A stretch of 64,000 nucleotides of DNA from Psychrobacter arenosus (GTDB lineage Bacteria; Pseudomonadota; Gammaproteobacteria; Pseudomonadales; Moraxellaceae). Made by a program: the position numbers and the translations under genes. Shown here piece after piece: positions 39,670 through 49,677 of this stretch. Within the stretch, counting starts at the first letter, position 1. Each line of letters begins with the position of its first letter. The notes under the pieces were generated by a model, which was not told the origin of the DNA, ran no database searches, and saw only the letters and a list, made by a program, of their open reading frames with translations. Where the stretch lies: positions 558,001 to 622,000 of the forward strand of contig NZ_LR884459.1 of the NCBI RefSeq assembly GCF_904848165.1. Direction: 5' to 3'.

Positions 39670-40839
39670 TTAGCGCTCACCCATACCTTCTGATAAGGTT
39701 TTAGTGATTGGTTTCGTTAGATAAGACAGGACTGTTCTTTCCATGGCCTTGATATCTACCGAAGCGGTCATACCAGGCTTAATCACAATCTCATCTCCTC
39801 GACCTGCAAACTCTGCCCCAGTGATAACGACCTGGACACGATAGTAAGGCTCATCGCCTTTGGGCGTTTTTTCTATCAAAGTATCCGGACTGATATAAGT
39901 CACATTCCCATTCATTGCACCAAAGATTGAATAATCGTAAGCATCTAGTTTAACAGTAGCTTCTTGCCCTTCTTTAACATAGGCAATGTCGCCGGGGCTA
40001 ACCTTAGCCTCTACAATTAAGTCACTACTGGTTGGTAAGATTTCCATAATCACTTCACCAGGTTTGACCACGCCGCCTATAGTAGTGATATTAATATTTT
40101 TAACTTTACCTTCGGTAGGAGCCATCAAACGTTTTTCTTGTAAAACTTGAGCACGGTCGCGTAGCTGCTCTAGTTCAGTATCCAATTCCTCTTGGGCTTT
40201 CGTCATCTCTGCCTGAGCTTCTTCGAAGTATTTGTTGCGCTTATTATTGATTTGCGCCTCAATATCAGCCACTTGCCGACGCAGCTTAATCACATCCGCT
40301 TGGCTCACATCACCATAGGCCAATAACGGCTCATTCATACTCAGCTCTTTATTAGCCAGTACTAGCATTTTTTCGAGTGAAGACACATCTTCATTAATAG
40401 CTTGGCGACGGCGATTGTATAAAGCCGTTTGGTTTTGGATATATTCTGGATAACTTTTGACATCTTCAGGAAACACCAAGGGCTTTTCAAAGATTTCTGC
40501 ATTTAACCGTGCTAATTTTGCTTTTAATGCGGCTGACTTAGAGGCAGAGTTGGCAAAGGCAGCTTGCGCACGCTCCTCTTCTAAAACCACGAGCAATTGA
40601 CCTTTTTTAATCTCCTCCCCTTCGACCACCGCCAACTCAGTTAGCACCCCGCCTTCTGAAGCTTGAATCTCTTGCGTTCTAGCACTGGCAATCACCGTGG
40701 CTTTAGCTCGGGTAACTTGGTCAATTTTCGCAAAATACGCCCAAGCAAGAAGGATAATAATACCAAAAAGCGCTATCCAGATGGTCAACCTAGCCCGGCC
40801 TATATTAGGTTTAGTTGGCGTATATTTATAGTCTGACAT
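39670..40839 (-). CDS. Type I secretion membrane-fusion protein, HlyD/LapC family
   Basis: 389 residues bridging the ABC exporter and TolC. One N-terminal membrane helix (IWIALFGIIILLAWAYFA), a lipoyl-like half-motif (QEIQASEGGVLTELAVVEGEEI), a long coiled coil (about 110-250), the second half (LMAPTEGKVKNINI) and the family's closing VIKPGMTASVDI. AAGG is nine bases before the ATG; the gene starts 11 bases after the ABC gene ends, so they form one operon. It presumably exports the Asp-Ala repeat protein encoded next. Confidence 0.93.
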   Translation of the reverse strand: MSDYKYTPTKPNIGRARLTIWIALFGIIILLAWAYFAKIDQVTRAKATVIASARTQEIQASEGGVLTELAVVEGEEIKKGQLLVVLEEERAQAAFANSASKSAALKAKLARLNAEIFEKPLVFPEDVKSYPEYIQNQTALYNRRRQAINEDVSSLEKMLVLANKELSMNEPLLAYGDVSQADVIKLRRQVADIEAQINNKRNKYFEEAQAEMTKAQEELDTELEQLRDRAQVLQEKRLMAPTEGKVKNINITTIGGVVKPGEVIMEILPTSSDLIVEAKVSPGDIAYVKEGQEATVKLDAYDYSIFGAMNGNVTYISPDTLIEKTPKGDEPYYRVQVVITGAEFAGRGDEIVIKPGMTASVDIKAMERTVLSYLTKPITKTLSEGMGER

Positions 40840-40850
40840 ATCTGTTTACC

Positions 40851-43694
40851 TTACTGGTTATTATGATCATCTGCGGGTGGTCTTATGACAGTCGGTTTAA
40901 TTTTTATCTGTTTAATCGTTTGGCTAGGTAGCTCACCCACACTCTCGCCCGTATCAATACTGCTAGAGGTTAGCGCCCTAGTATCTTGGTTGACGGTATC
41001 TTGGTTAGTAGTATTCTGACGGGTCGGCTCAGAATCAGCAGCGGTTGGCGCCGGGTTACTGCTTTTTGGCTGAATCTTTATCTTATTAGGTGCAAAGCCA
41101 TCTTTAGAATCTATAGGGGTATTAGTATTAATATTGGTATTGCCGCTAGCATTAGTATGGGCACTGCCATTTGCTGGCGCAACAGAACCAGCATTAACCT
41201 TACCTTTAGGATTAATTTTTATCGGTTTAGAACTTTTCTCTACCTTAATATTGACCTCATTACTAGCCGTTTGAGTGGTACCAGATAGATAGCTATCCTT
41301 GCCCTGATTAGCCGCTTTGCCATTGCTAGTTTGATTAGGGTGTTGGCTAGAATTAACGGGCTGAATCTTGATAGGGTTATTAGGCTGACCTTTTGGCACA
41401 GGGGCTGTAGGATTAGGACTCACTGCCTCATTATTTTGCGTGGCTACAGGTCCTTTATCTTCTATCGCTTTTTGTTCAGCGGTCAGTTGCTTCTTAGTTT
41501 TTTCATTATTCATCAACTCATTAAGCACCGCTTGCTTGGGCCCATCCATGATGATGCGTTGATTGTCCATAATAATCAGGCGATCGACCAAGTCTAATAG
41601 AGCGGTTTTATGGGTGGAGACAATAAAGGTCTGACCGTCTTGTAATTCGTGCCTTAATACTTGCAAACAGCGCTGCTCTTGGCGGTTGTCCATCGACGCG
41701 GTAGGCTCATCTAATAAGAACACGTTGGGCTTCGTTAAAAGTAGACGAGTAAACGCCACCAATTGTTTTTGTCCACCAGATAAGCCACGACCGCCCTCAC
41801 TGATAGGCAAATCAAGACCGCTTGAATGACTGGAAACCAAATTAATAAGACCTGTCTTGACCAATACCTCGTGCATAACATCGTCATTGGGGGCTGCCAT
41901 ACCAATCAGTAAGTTTTCTCTAAGCGTCCCCTGAAAAAGGCGATGATCTTGCTGTAGATAACCCAATCGCTCACTTAGCGTCTCACGGCTAATCTGCTGA
42001 ATATCTAAGCCATCAAGCAGGATGCGACCGCTGGTAGGTGCATATAATCCCGATAACATTTTTAATAAGGTCGATTTACCTGAACCAATAGGGCCGAGAA
42101 TAGCAATACGCTCACCTGGACGAATGACTAATTTAGGCACTACGACAGCAGGACGATCATTGCCTTGATAATTAAAAGTCACCTCATCACATTCAAATAG
42201 ACCCTCTACTCGGGTAGGAGATAAAGGATAATTGACCCCGTGATTGTCTTGCTCAAGCGCAAACAGCGAGTCGATATTCTTTTTAGCGGCTTTAGCATGC
42301 GCGTACTGGACTAAAAGGTTGGGGATACTCATGACCGGCGCTAGTACTCTGCCGCCTAAAATAGAACTGGCAATCAGGCCACCAATGGTCATATCCCCTT
42401 TCATCACGACGAAAGAGCCAATGATCACGATACCCACATAACTGACTTGCTGCAGCATCTGTGTGAAGTAGCTTAAATTGTCATTAGCATGCTTCATATC
42501 CAAATCATTTTTGATGGTAATATCCATCACATCGAGCCAGCGTGATAGAAACTTCCAACTGCCTGCCCCTGCCTTAATGGTCTCTACTCCTTCGACCGCT
42601 TCAACGAGCAAACCGGTCTTATAATAAGAGGCACTCGCGCCTTCAGCCGCGATTTGGTCAATACGTTTGCGAGCTGTTAAGCCCATAACAATGGCAATAC
42701 TAGCGGCTATAATAGGCACGGCAGCCACTAGCGGTGACGCGATAAAAGCAATTAGAGTAATAAAGATAAGCGTCATGGGCAGATCGACCAGACCAAATAA
42801 AGTACTGGCCGTAAAAAAACTGCGGACTTGTTCATAGCCGCGCAACTGAGCCGCCATAGAGCCCACGGATCCAGGCATCTGATCAATTCTAACTTTTAGT
42901 AGGCGCTGAAAAACCTCACGGGACAAATACTGATCCAGCCCCACTACGACTTTATCCATAATGCGTGAGCGCGCAAACTTCATAAACGCTTCAAACAGAA
43001 TGATAAGACCCACACCGCTAGCGAGAATGATTAAGGTATATTCACTACGGGTAGGAATAACTCTGTCATAAACCTGCATGGAGAATAGCGATACGGCCAA
43101 TGCCAAGAAGTTAATCAAAAAGGAAGCGACTACAGCCTCGACTACAATTCCTTTATAGTTTTTGAGATCTGAATTGAGCAGCGCACTAAAAGAAGAGCGG
43201 CGTTTTTTAATATGGTCATCTTTTAGACGCACGCGCAGTATTAATGCCAGCTCATCAGCACGCGAATGGGTCTGCCGATCCAACTGTTTAAAGTTCCAGC
43301 GCCCTTGTGGGGTTTGGGAGTCGATAACGCCCCAACCGATATCGGTGCGAAAAGCTAGTAATGGCAAAAATGCGGCATCTGGCTGCTCTAGTATTTCAGG
43401 TAAATCCTCAACCCCTACTCCATTTAAAACAGAGACCACGCCGCCTATCGTATTGACTTCGGGTCCTTTATTAGCAGCAGCTTTTTTGATATGCCGTAAG
43501 ATAATTTCTTGTAAGCGCACATTATCAATGGGATACCCTTGCTGACTTAGCAAATGCCGTATGGCATCGGCAAGCGTCTGCTCTAACGCACGCTCTTCTA
43601 CGACAGCATCTAGCAGCGCATTATCAAGGTCAGTACCCCCTTCAAAATTGGCAGTCCTATCGATGTGCGGATCTTTCGAGGTATTTATACTCAT
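40851..43694 (-). CDS. Type I secretion ABC transporter with a long repetitive C-terminal tail
   Basis: About 947 residues. The N-terminal part (about 1-165) is a peptidase-C39-like domain without the catalytic Cys motif, as in LapB/HlyB. Five to six membrane helices follow (about 195-460). The ATPase shows Walker A GPIGSGKST, signature LSGGQKQLV, Walker B VFLLDEPTASMD and H-loop STHKTALL. After the normal end near 720 comes about 220 residues of Asn/Pro/Gln/Thr-rich sequence with four spaced copies of a Lys-Ile-Lys-Ile-X-Pro-like motif (PIKIQPV, PIKINPK, KIKIQPK, IKIKPTV), which I have not seen on such exporters. ATG at 43694 preferred to a GTG three codons earlier; neither has a strong ribosome binding site. 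Between tolC and hlyD in the operon. Confidence 0.93.
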   Translation of the reverse strand: MSINTSKDPHIDRTANFEGGTDLDNALLDAVVEERALEQTLADAIRHLLSQQGYPIDNVRLQEIILRHIKKAAANKGPEVNTIGGVVSVLNGVGVEDLPEILEQPDAAFLPLLAFRTDIGWGVIDSQTPQGRWNFKQLDRQTHSRADELALILRVRLKDDHIKKRRSSFSALLNSDLKNYKGIVVEAVVASFLINFLALAVSLFSMQVYDRVIPTRSEYTLIILASGVGLIILFEAFMKFARSRIMDKVVVGLDQYLSREVFQRLLKVRIDQMPGSVGSMAAQLRGYEQVRSFFTASTLFGLVDLPMTLIFITLIAFIASPLVAAVPIIAASIAIVMGLTARKRIDQIAAEGASASYYKTGLLVEAVEGVETIKAGAGSWKFLSRWLDVMDITIKNDLDMKHANDNLSYFTQMLQQVSYVGIVIIGSFVVMKGDMTIGGLIASSILGGRVLAPVMSIPNLLVQYAHAKAAKKNIDSLFALEQDNHGVNYPLSPTRVEGLFECDEVTFNYQGNDRPAVVVPKLVIRPGERIAILGPIGSGKSTLLKMLSGLYAPTSGRILLDGLDIQQISRETLSERLGYLQQDHRLFQGTLRENLLIGMAAPNDDVMHEVLVKTGLINLVSSHSSGLDLPISEGGRGLSGGQKQLVAFTRLLLTKPNVFLLDEPTASMDNRQEQRCLQVLRHELQDGQTFIVSTHKTALLDLVDRLIIMDNQRIIMDGPKQAVLNELMNNEKTKKQLTAEQKAIEDKGPVATQNNEAVSPNPTAPVPKGQPNNPIKIQPVNSSQHPNQTSNGKAANQGKDSYLSGTTQTASNEVNIKVEKSSKPIKINPKGKVNAGSVAPANGSAHTNASGNTNINTNTPIDSKDGFAPNKIKIQPKSSNPAPTAADSEPTRQNTTNQDTVNQDTRALTSSSIDTGESVGELPSQTIKQIKIKPTVIRPPADDHNNQ

Positions 43695-43888
43695 ACAAGT
43701 CACTTATTTGTTAGCTAGGCGGTTATGAGATTGGTTTATAAGTTAGGTATTAAAAGTAGCATAAAAGGTACCCAACTTTATTACTGAAGACCCACTCAAC
43801 CCATTCATTGATAGTCATTCAAACTTGGCGGCTTAGGTTTGTAATATCCCGTTGCGATAGCTTTAGAGCTAATATCTGGGCAAGCCAC

Positions 43889-45574
43889 TTATTTATTTAC
43901 AGCGTTGTCATTTATAGCAGTTTCATCTACAGGCGCTCTGTCGGCCTCGACAAATTGGTCACTTGAGGCAAAACGATCCGTAGGTGCTGCATCGATATTG
44001 CGCGGCAAATCCCCACTGGCTATTAAATCACTATCACTAAGCACGTCTTCATTGTCCATCACCGTATCTACGGTAACGAAGTTGCCTTCTGCCGTTACCC
44101 GTATCATCTCTCCTCGGTCGAGGCTTGCTTGAGCACCAGCAGGCAGCCTTACTTGTATATAAGGCTCTGGCTCACTGGGCGCGGAGCGATAACCAAGATT
44201 GCGACCGATATCCTGTATTTCTTGTTTTTGTAGCCAGTTTTTAACGGGATCTAGTGGTTTAAACAGTTTAGTAGGTTGTCTATTGTGAGCAAACTGCTGC
44301 CACGGCATCACGCCAAACTCAACCTGCAGCTTATAGAATGAGCCTAAGATATCAGCGCGAGTCTGTACCAATTGAATTTGATAGTCGCTGTGTTCACGTA
44401 CCGCATTTAAGACCTCAAGCCATGATTTACGACCCGCGATGAACTGACGGCGATAGGAATTAACGACGATTTGTGCCCCAGCTACCGCAGCTACCAATGA
44501 AGCTTCACGGTCTTTTGCACTGGCGAATTGTTGATACTGAACCTGAATATCTTCCATGACATTACGACGTGAGGCTTCTTGATTTTGTACTAAGCTACTG
44601 ACCCGAGCTTGAGAAGCTCTAGCTAAAGACAGGTTCGAAAACCCCGCCCCAGGGTCATAACTTAAGCCCAAAGATAACTTACCATCATCTTCATTATTTT
44701 TATGATAATAGGCGTGTTCGTACTGGGCATAAACTGTGGGAAAACGCGAGGCTTGTTGCGCTTCTACTTCTTGTTTCGCCGACTCAATTTGAAAGTGCTC
44801 TTTGACCACAGTGGGGTTATAAAAGCTGGCTTGATTAAAAGCCATTTGCTCAAACCCACTAGACTGGCGCTTGGCTTGATCCACTAAGACTTCGATGTTG
44901 GGCATACTAAGGGCACTACCTTGTGACAAAGGCTGGCCGACAATTTGCTCTAAACGCGCTGCTGCGATACGTTGTTGCTCAGCCGCCGCTTGATAGGCAT
45001 TTTGCTCTTGTAAGATACGGTTAGTCGCCAACTCTAGCTCGATACGTGCCGACACCCCTTGAGCAACACGGCGTTGCATCATGGCCTCAAAGTCATTTAA
45101 CTGCTTGAGGTTTTCGATATAAACCCGCTGTTTTGCCACCGCAGTAATATAGCTTTGCCACGCATCAATCGTGGTCTTAGCCACTTGGTTTTGCTGCTCA
45201 TAAATACGCTCGACTGCCGCTTTATCATCAAATACAGCCTGATTGACATTCGCCGTTAGCTTCCCTCCTGTCCACAGAGGTTGGCGAATGGTAATCTGCG
45301 AGACTATGTCATCTTCCCGATCATACCCAGTACTAATACTAGGCGTTGGCAGCAAATTCAACTTTGCCGCATTGATGCCTTCAGTCGTGGCTTGCTGTTC
45401 CGCACGCGCAGAACCCACCAAAGGATGTGTTTGGATGGCTTGCGAAATCAAAGCGTTGATTTGTACATCGGTGACAGCGGCTTGAGCACTTACCGTAGCC
45501 CCAAACCAGGCCAGTAAGCATCCCGCTAGTAAACGACTAATAGCGTGCTGGGTTTGATTATAGGTTTGTGACAT
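43889..45574 (-). CDS. TolC-family outer-membrane channel of the type I system
   Basis: 561 residues: signal peptide (ending VSAQAAV), two outer-membrane-efflux repeats (about 35-240 and 255-445) with the LNLLPTPSISTGYDRED and AGRKSWLEVLNAVREHSDYQ signatures of the LapE/AggA type. The channel proper should end near 450; an extra acidic tail of about 110 residues with a YIQVRLPAGAQASLDRGE segment follows. First gene of the operon tolC - ABC - hlyD; the ABC gene starts about 195 bases downstream. Confidence 0.92.
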   Translation of the reverse strand: MSQTYNQTQHAISRLLAGCLLAWFGATVSAQAAVTDVQINALISQAIQTHPLVGSARAEQQATTEGINAAKLNLLPTPSISTGYDREDDIVSQITIRQPLWTGGKLTANVNQAVFDDKAAVERIYEQQNQVAKTTIDAWQSYITAVAKQRVYIENLKQLNDFEAMMQRRVAQGVSARIELELATNRILQEQNAYQAAAEQQRIAAARLEQIVGQPLSQGSALSMPNIEVLVDQAKRQSSGFEQMAFNQASFYNPTVVKEHFQIESAKQEVEAQQASRFPTVYAQYEHAYYHKNNEDDGKLSLGLSYDPGAGFSNLSLARASQARVSSLVQNQEASRRNVMEDIQVQYQQFASAKDREASLVAAVAGAQIVVNSYRRQFIAGRKSWLEVLNAVREHSDYQIQLVQTRADILGSFYKLQVEFGVMPWQQFAHNRQPTKLFKPLDPVKNWLQKQEIQDIGRNLGYRSAPSEPEPYIQVRLPAGAQASLDRGEMIRVTAEGNFVTVDTVMDNEDVLSDSDLIASGDLPRNIDAAPTDRFASSDQFVEADRAPVDETAINDNAVNK

Positions 45575-46147
45575 AATTTATGGACTGTCCCTATTAATAT
45601 AGTTTCTATATTATTGTTTTAATTTATATTAGTGCTAGAGATGTAGCGAACCTACTATAAAAACAATAACAATATTAGATAAATAAGTGATTCATTTAAT
45701 CTTATTTTATATTTAGAAATTCTTGATAAATTATAAACTATTTATAAGCAATATAAATCAACTTTTTTCGGTTTTTACTATGCCTACTTTGCAAGAAATA
45801 CATTTCCACTTTGCTTTTTACCCTTAATAATTTTTATAGCAGATCATATTAATAGGGATTACTCTTTGAATAATCAGAATAAAATATGATACTTACTATA
45901 AATAAGTAAGTTTTTCATAAAAAAATTAATAGGTATGAAAATTGGTAATGATTATATAGAGAGCTGTAGCAAATTTGTTGCTAAGTCTGCATAGCTATTT
46001 AGAGTAGACGTTAGTAGCGCATTAATCTACAAATAGCTCAGATATCTAAAATGCTTTTTTCAATGCCATGTTAAGATAAGCGCTTAGGCTAGCATAGGAT
46101 ACCTAATCCTATTTCTCTACTTATTTTCACTCAGCTAAGACCACATT
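45575..46147. other. AT-rich divergent region, tolC and the one-TM protein gene
   Basis: 570 very AT-rich bases. Must hold the T1SS operon promoter (minus) and that of the gene at 46148 (plus). A short stem TAGCAA/TTGCTA is present near 45967-45983. No small gene or clear operator seen. Confidence 0.45.
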
Positions 46148-46957
46148 ATGACTACTAAATCTCGGGATAAATGGTTACCTGCCCTATTATTGGCTGGCAT
46201 AGTGCATGTCATCGTATTTGCGGCACTGTATGTCAATTATGCGAATAAGAATAATACTGTAGCGACAGAAACTAATATTAACTCTGCACAGCCTAGCCAA
46301 TTAGACCCTACTGGCCAGCCTACCGCTCTCGTTAGCGAGACGGAAATCAGAGAAGTACCGGTGGTAGATGGCACCCCTAATCAGTCCGCAGAGTCGCAAA
46401 GCACAAGCAACGCTCAGAACTCTAGTGCAGACGGGAATCGTGATAGCGACAATGCTGCGAATACAGTCCTTAATGATAATCAACTTGTGAAAAGCACAGC
46501 AGATAAAACTAGTGACGATAGTAGAGTTACAGTTAAATCCACTGGGCAAAATGCTGAGATAGACGTGGCTCAAAATGTTACCCCAGATAGTGACATCACT
46601 ACTCCAAGCAATCCATTGACTACGCAACGACCGAATGCTGGGCTGCTAGATATGGACATGCCAAGTCAGAACAGCAATGGCAAAACTACATTGGATAAAG
46701 ATTATAATAAGACGAAAAGCGAAACAGAAGAGTTGAATGCCAAGATGAGCTCAGGCATTAACGAGATTAAGAGCCGCAATCAGAAAAGAATCGAGGAAGC
46801 GCAAGCTATGCAGGCTTATGCCCATGCGGTTGACAATGGCAGACCTAGCGTGGCTCTTAGCAGCAAGCCAACCACCAAAACACCGTTAACCGAAAATACT
46901 GACACCACATCATCTAAAGCGCCGTCGAATATACTCACTACAGGTACTGAAGATTAG
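46148..46957 (+). CDS. One-TM periplasmic protein, low complexity, unknown function
   Basis: 269 residues. A basic start and a single membrane helix (WLPALLLAGIVHVIVFAALYV), like the anchors of TonB, TolA or FtsN, then about 170 residues rich in Ser, Thr, Asn, Asp and Gln. A helical Lys/Glu stretch near 190-225 (TEELNAKMSSGINEIK, RNQKRIEEAQAM) may be a coiled coil. There is no TonB C-terminal domain or SPOR domain. Unrecognised. Divergent from the T1SS operon; linkage to secretion is only positional. Confidence 0.7.
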   Translation: MTTKSRDKWLPALLLAGIVHVIVFAALYVNYANKNNTVATETNINSAQPSQLDPTGQPTALVSETEIREVPVVDGTPNQSAESQSTSNAQNSSADGNRDSDNAANTVLNDNQLVKSTADKTSDDSRVTVKSTGQNAEIDVAQNVTPDSDITTPSNPLTTQRPNAGLLDMDMPSQNSNGKTTLDKDYNKTKSETEELNAKMSSGINEIKSRNQKRIEEAQAMQAYAHAVDNGRPSVALSSKPTTKTPLTENTDTTSSKAPSNILTTGTED

Positions 46958-47025
46958 TGATGGAGCACCATGGCTAGTAGACCAAACCTGAATGTCGGCT
47001 TGGTATACAGCAAAAGACAACCACG

Positions 47026-47066
47026 AAAAAGGGCTAACCATCGCATAGATTGGCTAGCCCTTTTTT
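47026..47066. terminator. Bidirectional terminator, one-TM protein gene and murU
   Basis: Stem GGGCTA/TAGCCC with further CCA/TGG pairing, flanked by five A on the left and six T on the right. Lies between convergent genes and can serve both. Confidence 0.82.
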
Positions 47067-47148
47067 ACACTTGCGCTTTTTTATACTTAATTAGCCAATA
47101 AACTCATACCTATAGAGCTCATTACTCAACTTTTAAATAAAAAGAGCC

Positions 47149-47877
47149 TTAGGCGCCTAAATGCTCGCCGACACCTTTCTTAGCCAAATATTCATTAATC
47201 TCTGCTAAACGCTCAGGCGTCCCAACATCAATCCAATTGTCGGTCATAACTTCAGCCGTAACCTGAAATTTAGGCATCGCTTTTTTAAGCAGTACCCCTA
47301 AAGGAGCAGCTTGTCCCTCTACGAGATCCGCAACAATGTTTGGTGACAAAACACTAATCCCAGCAAAGGTATGTTTTTGTGCGTTAGCTATCGCCTGCTC
47401 ATTCGCCAACCCATTCATAATAGCAAAGTCCCCACCATCATTATGCTGCGGATTATCAATCATAATAAGGTGGGCCAACTGGTCGGCGCCCAGCTCATAA
47501 TCGGTCAATCGTGCAAAGTCGTAAGTCGTCCATATATCTGAATTGACTAAGATAAATGGCGCATCTTGCAATTTATCATGGTGTAGCGCATTAAAGATAC
47601 CCCCAGCAGTTTCTAGCGGCTCATCATCTTCAACGGACCAATGTAGCGTGACACCAAACTCACTACCATCCCCTAACCGCGCCATTAATTTTTCAGCCAA
47701 CCACGAGACATTAATAGTGATATCGCTAATACCAGCTGCCTTTAGGGCTTTGATATGCCAAATGATCAGAGGCTGACCACCGACTTCAACTAAAGGTTTA
47801 GGGGTCTCTAAAGTTAGCGGACGTAAACGGGTACCTTTACCAGCCGCAAGAATCATTGCTTGTGTAATCTTTGCCAT
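47149..47877 (-). CDS. murU: N-acetylmuramate 1-phosphate uridylyltransferase MurU
   Basis: Sugar-nucleotide transferase that makes UDP-MurNAc from MurNAc 1-phosphate, bypassing MurA and therefore fosfomycin. 242 residues with the pyrophosphorylase start MILAAGKGTRLRPLTLETPKPLV, the metal site VNSDIW, and the C-terminal WIDVGTPERL. AGGA is seven bases before the ATG. It follows amgK, which supplies its substrate, the same order as in Pseudomonas and relatives. Confidence 0.92.
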   Translation of the reverse strand: MAKITQAMILAAGKGTRLRPLTLETPKPLVEVGGQPLIIWHIKALKAAGISDITINVSWLAEKLMARLGDGSEFGVTLHWSVEDDEPLETAGGIFNALHHDKLQDAPFILVNSDIWTTYDFARLTDYELGADQLAHLIMIDNPQHNDGGDFAIMNGLANEQAIANAQKHTFAGISVLSPNIVADLVEGQAAPLGVLLKKAMPKFQVTAEVMTDNWIDVGTPERLAEINEYLAKKGVGEHLGA

Positions 47878-47992
47878 TATTTATCCTGATTAATGTAGTC
47901 AGTGGCTTGTTTATTGAGTATTTATTCAATTTAGTAGTGAATCATTTGCACCGCTAATAGCTTATCACCGTTAATTAGATTTATAGTAGCCG

Positions 47993-49126
47993 TTATTGTG
48001 CAAATTTCTGTTTGAAGGCCGGCATCACAGTCTCTTCAAGCCAACCTTTAAACTCAGTAGCGATAGCGGCTATTGGGCTGTCACTGCGCTCGCTCAACCA
48101 AGTCAACTCTACTACTAGATCGCGCATAACTTTTGGAATATCAGCTAAGTAGCGCGCCTTACCATCACGTTCGCTTAATCGTACGAAGATACCTAAGATT
48201 TTTAGATGACGTTGCATCCCCATAACCATCAAATCGTAAGTCAGTTGTTCGGTCGTGATATGGCTAACCTCTGCCGCAATGTTGGCGGCCCCTACCTTAT
48301 CACTATAATACTGTGTCCAAGCGGCAATTTGTTCTGCCGACCAATCCACATAAGCATCGCGTAGTAAAGAGGACAAATCATAAGAATAAGCACCAATCAC
48401 AGCATCTTGAAAGTCAATCACGCCTAGACGCTCTGCATCCGCGCAATCTTGCATCAGGTTGCGGCTATGATAGTCGCGATGCACTATAACTTTAGGTTGC
48501 GTTAATACTTGCTCGATGATAGCCGTTTTTAGCGCCTGCCAGCCTTGTTGCTCCGCAGTGGTAAAAGGCACCCCCACGTAAGGGATAAACCAGTCACTGA
48601 ATAAATCCATTTCGCGCTCTAGCATAGCGGCATCATAATCAGGCAGTTGCGCTTGTTGCTGGGCTTGCGCTGGCTCAATAGTCTGTAAGGCTAATAAGGT
48701 ATCAATAGCTTGTTTATAATAGCTATCTACCGCCTCTACTGGTGCGTCCGCCACCAAATGAGCAAACTCTGTAGTGCCAAAATCTTGTAGTACTAAAAAC
48801 CCTTGCGTCATATCCTTGGCAATGATAGTAGGCACATTGATGGTGGGGGCTAATAGCTCATCTACAGCCACAAACTCAACGATAGACTCCATTTCAGGAG
48901 GAGCATCCATTACGATATAGCGCAGTGGTTCAGTAACCGTATTGGCTTGGTCCTGCTCGCCCGCCTTTGCAGTTAAACAAAGTCGATGATAGCGGCGAAA
49001 ACTGGCATCACCCGGCAAACTGTCTATCTGTATATCAAAATCATGAAACTGCTCTTGCAACCAATTATGTAAGCTAATTTCGCGCTCGGTAGCGGGGGAT
49101 GTAACGGCAGATGTAGATGCAATCAT
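47993..49126 (-). CDS. amgK: N-acetylmuramate/N-acetylglucosamine anomeric kinase AmgK
   Basis: Aminoglycoside-phosphotransferase-like kinase that phosphorylates MurNAc (and GlcNAc) at C1 in cell-wall recycling. 377 residues: PGDASFRRYHRL, hinge PLRYIVMDAPPE, catalytic loop VHRDYHSRNLM and metal site VIDFQDAVIGAYSYDL. The frame reaches back to a GTG at 49210, but the ATG at 49126 fits the family start. Divergent from lptD and upstream of murU, a conserved arrangement in pseudomonads and Moraxellaceae. Confidence 0.92.
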   Translation of the reverse strand: MIASTSAVTSPATEREISLHNWLQEQFHDFDIQIDSLPGDASFRRYHRLCLTAKAGEQDQANTVTEPLRYIVMDAPPEMESIVEFVAVDELLAPTINVPTIIAKDMTQGFLVLQDFGTTEFAHLVADAPVEAVDSYYKQAIDTLLALQTIEPAQAQQQAQLPDYDAAMLEREMDLFSDWFIPYVGVPFTTAEQQGWQALKTAIIEQVLTQPKVIVHRDYHSRNLMQDCADAERLGVIDFQDAVIGAYSYDLSSLLRDAYVDWSAEQIAAWTQYYSDKVGAANIAAEVSHITTEQLTYDLMVMGMQRHLKILGIFVRLSERDGKARYLADIPKVMRDLVVELTWLSERSDSPIAAIATEFKGWLEETVMPAFKQKFAQ

Positions 49127-49677
49127 AGGGCTCGTCTTATTAATAGTTCTGAATATAGAGAATGGTTTATATAGTTGTCTGGTATAAATACCTGGTATTA
49201 AGCACGTCACTCATTGTTAGTTTAGTCCTAGTAATATGCCATTAATCGAACTGAATGGGGCCGCTTTACGAGGTCAATCGAGGCCGTAAACGCAACCCTT
49301 AAAACACGATATAACGCGGATAAAGTGGCCGATAGTGTAGCTGAATTATCATGCCTTGACCATGCGCACCTAGGTTTGTTTCGCTATAAAATCGTAGCTT
49401 TACGCAAAAATCCAACTTAGATAAGAGCGAATCACCTTGCTCATTTTAGCTATATTTCCTGAGGTGATTCGCCGCTAATAATGCTATGATTGCGCTGAGC
49501 AACAGGGTAAAATCTGCCACGGCTTATCCTTGCAGGTAGCTCGCCCGCTATTAGTACTATAGTCATAATGGGTGTTGTACCCTAAACTGTTTTCATAAAA
49601 TGCTAAGATTACTGATAAAATTTTGCTGGTTGTACTTTACCTAGCGCTGCCAATGTCGCTAGCCATCGCATCATTAA
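49127..49677. other. Divergent region between amgK and lptD
   Basis: About 550 bases with promoters for both directions. A possible lptD -10 (TAAAAT) lies near 49615. A 16-base word (GCTGCCAATGTCGCTA, about 49648) recurs inside lptD near 49868. No small gene seen. Confidence 0.45.
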
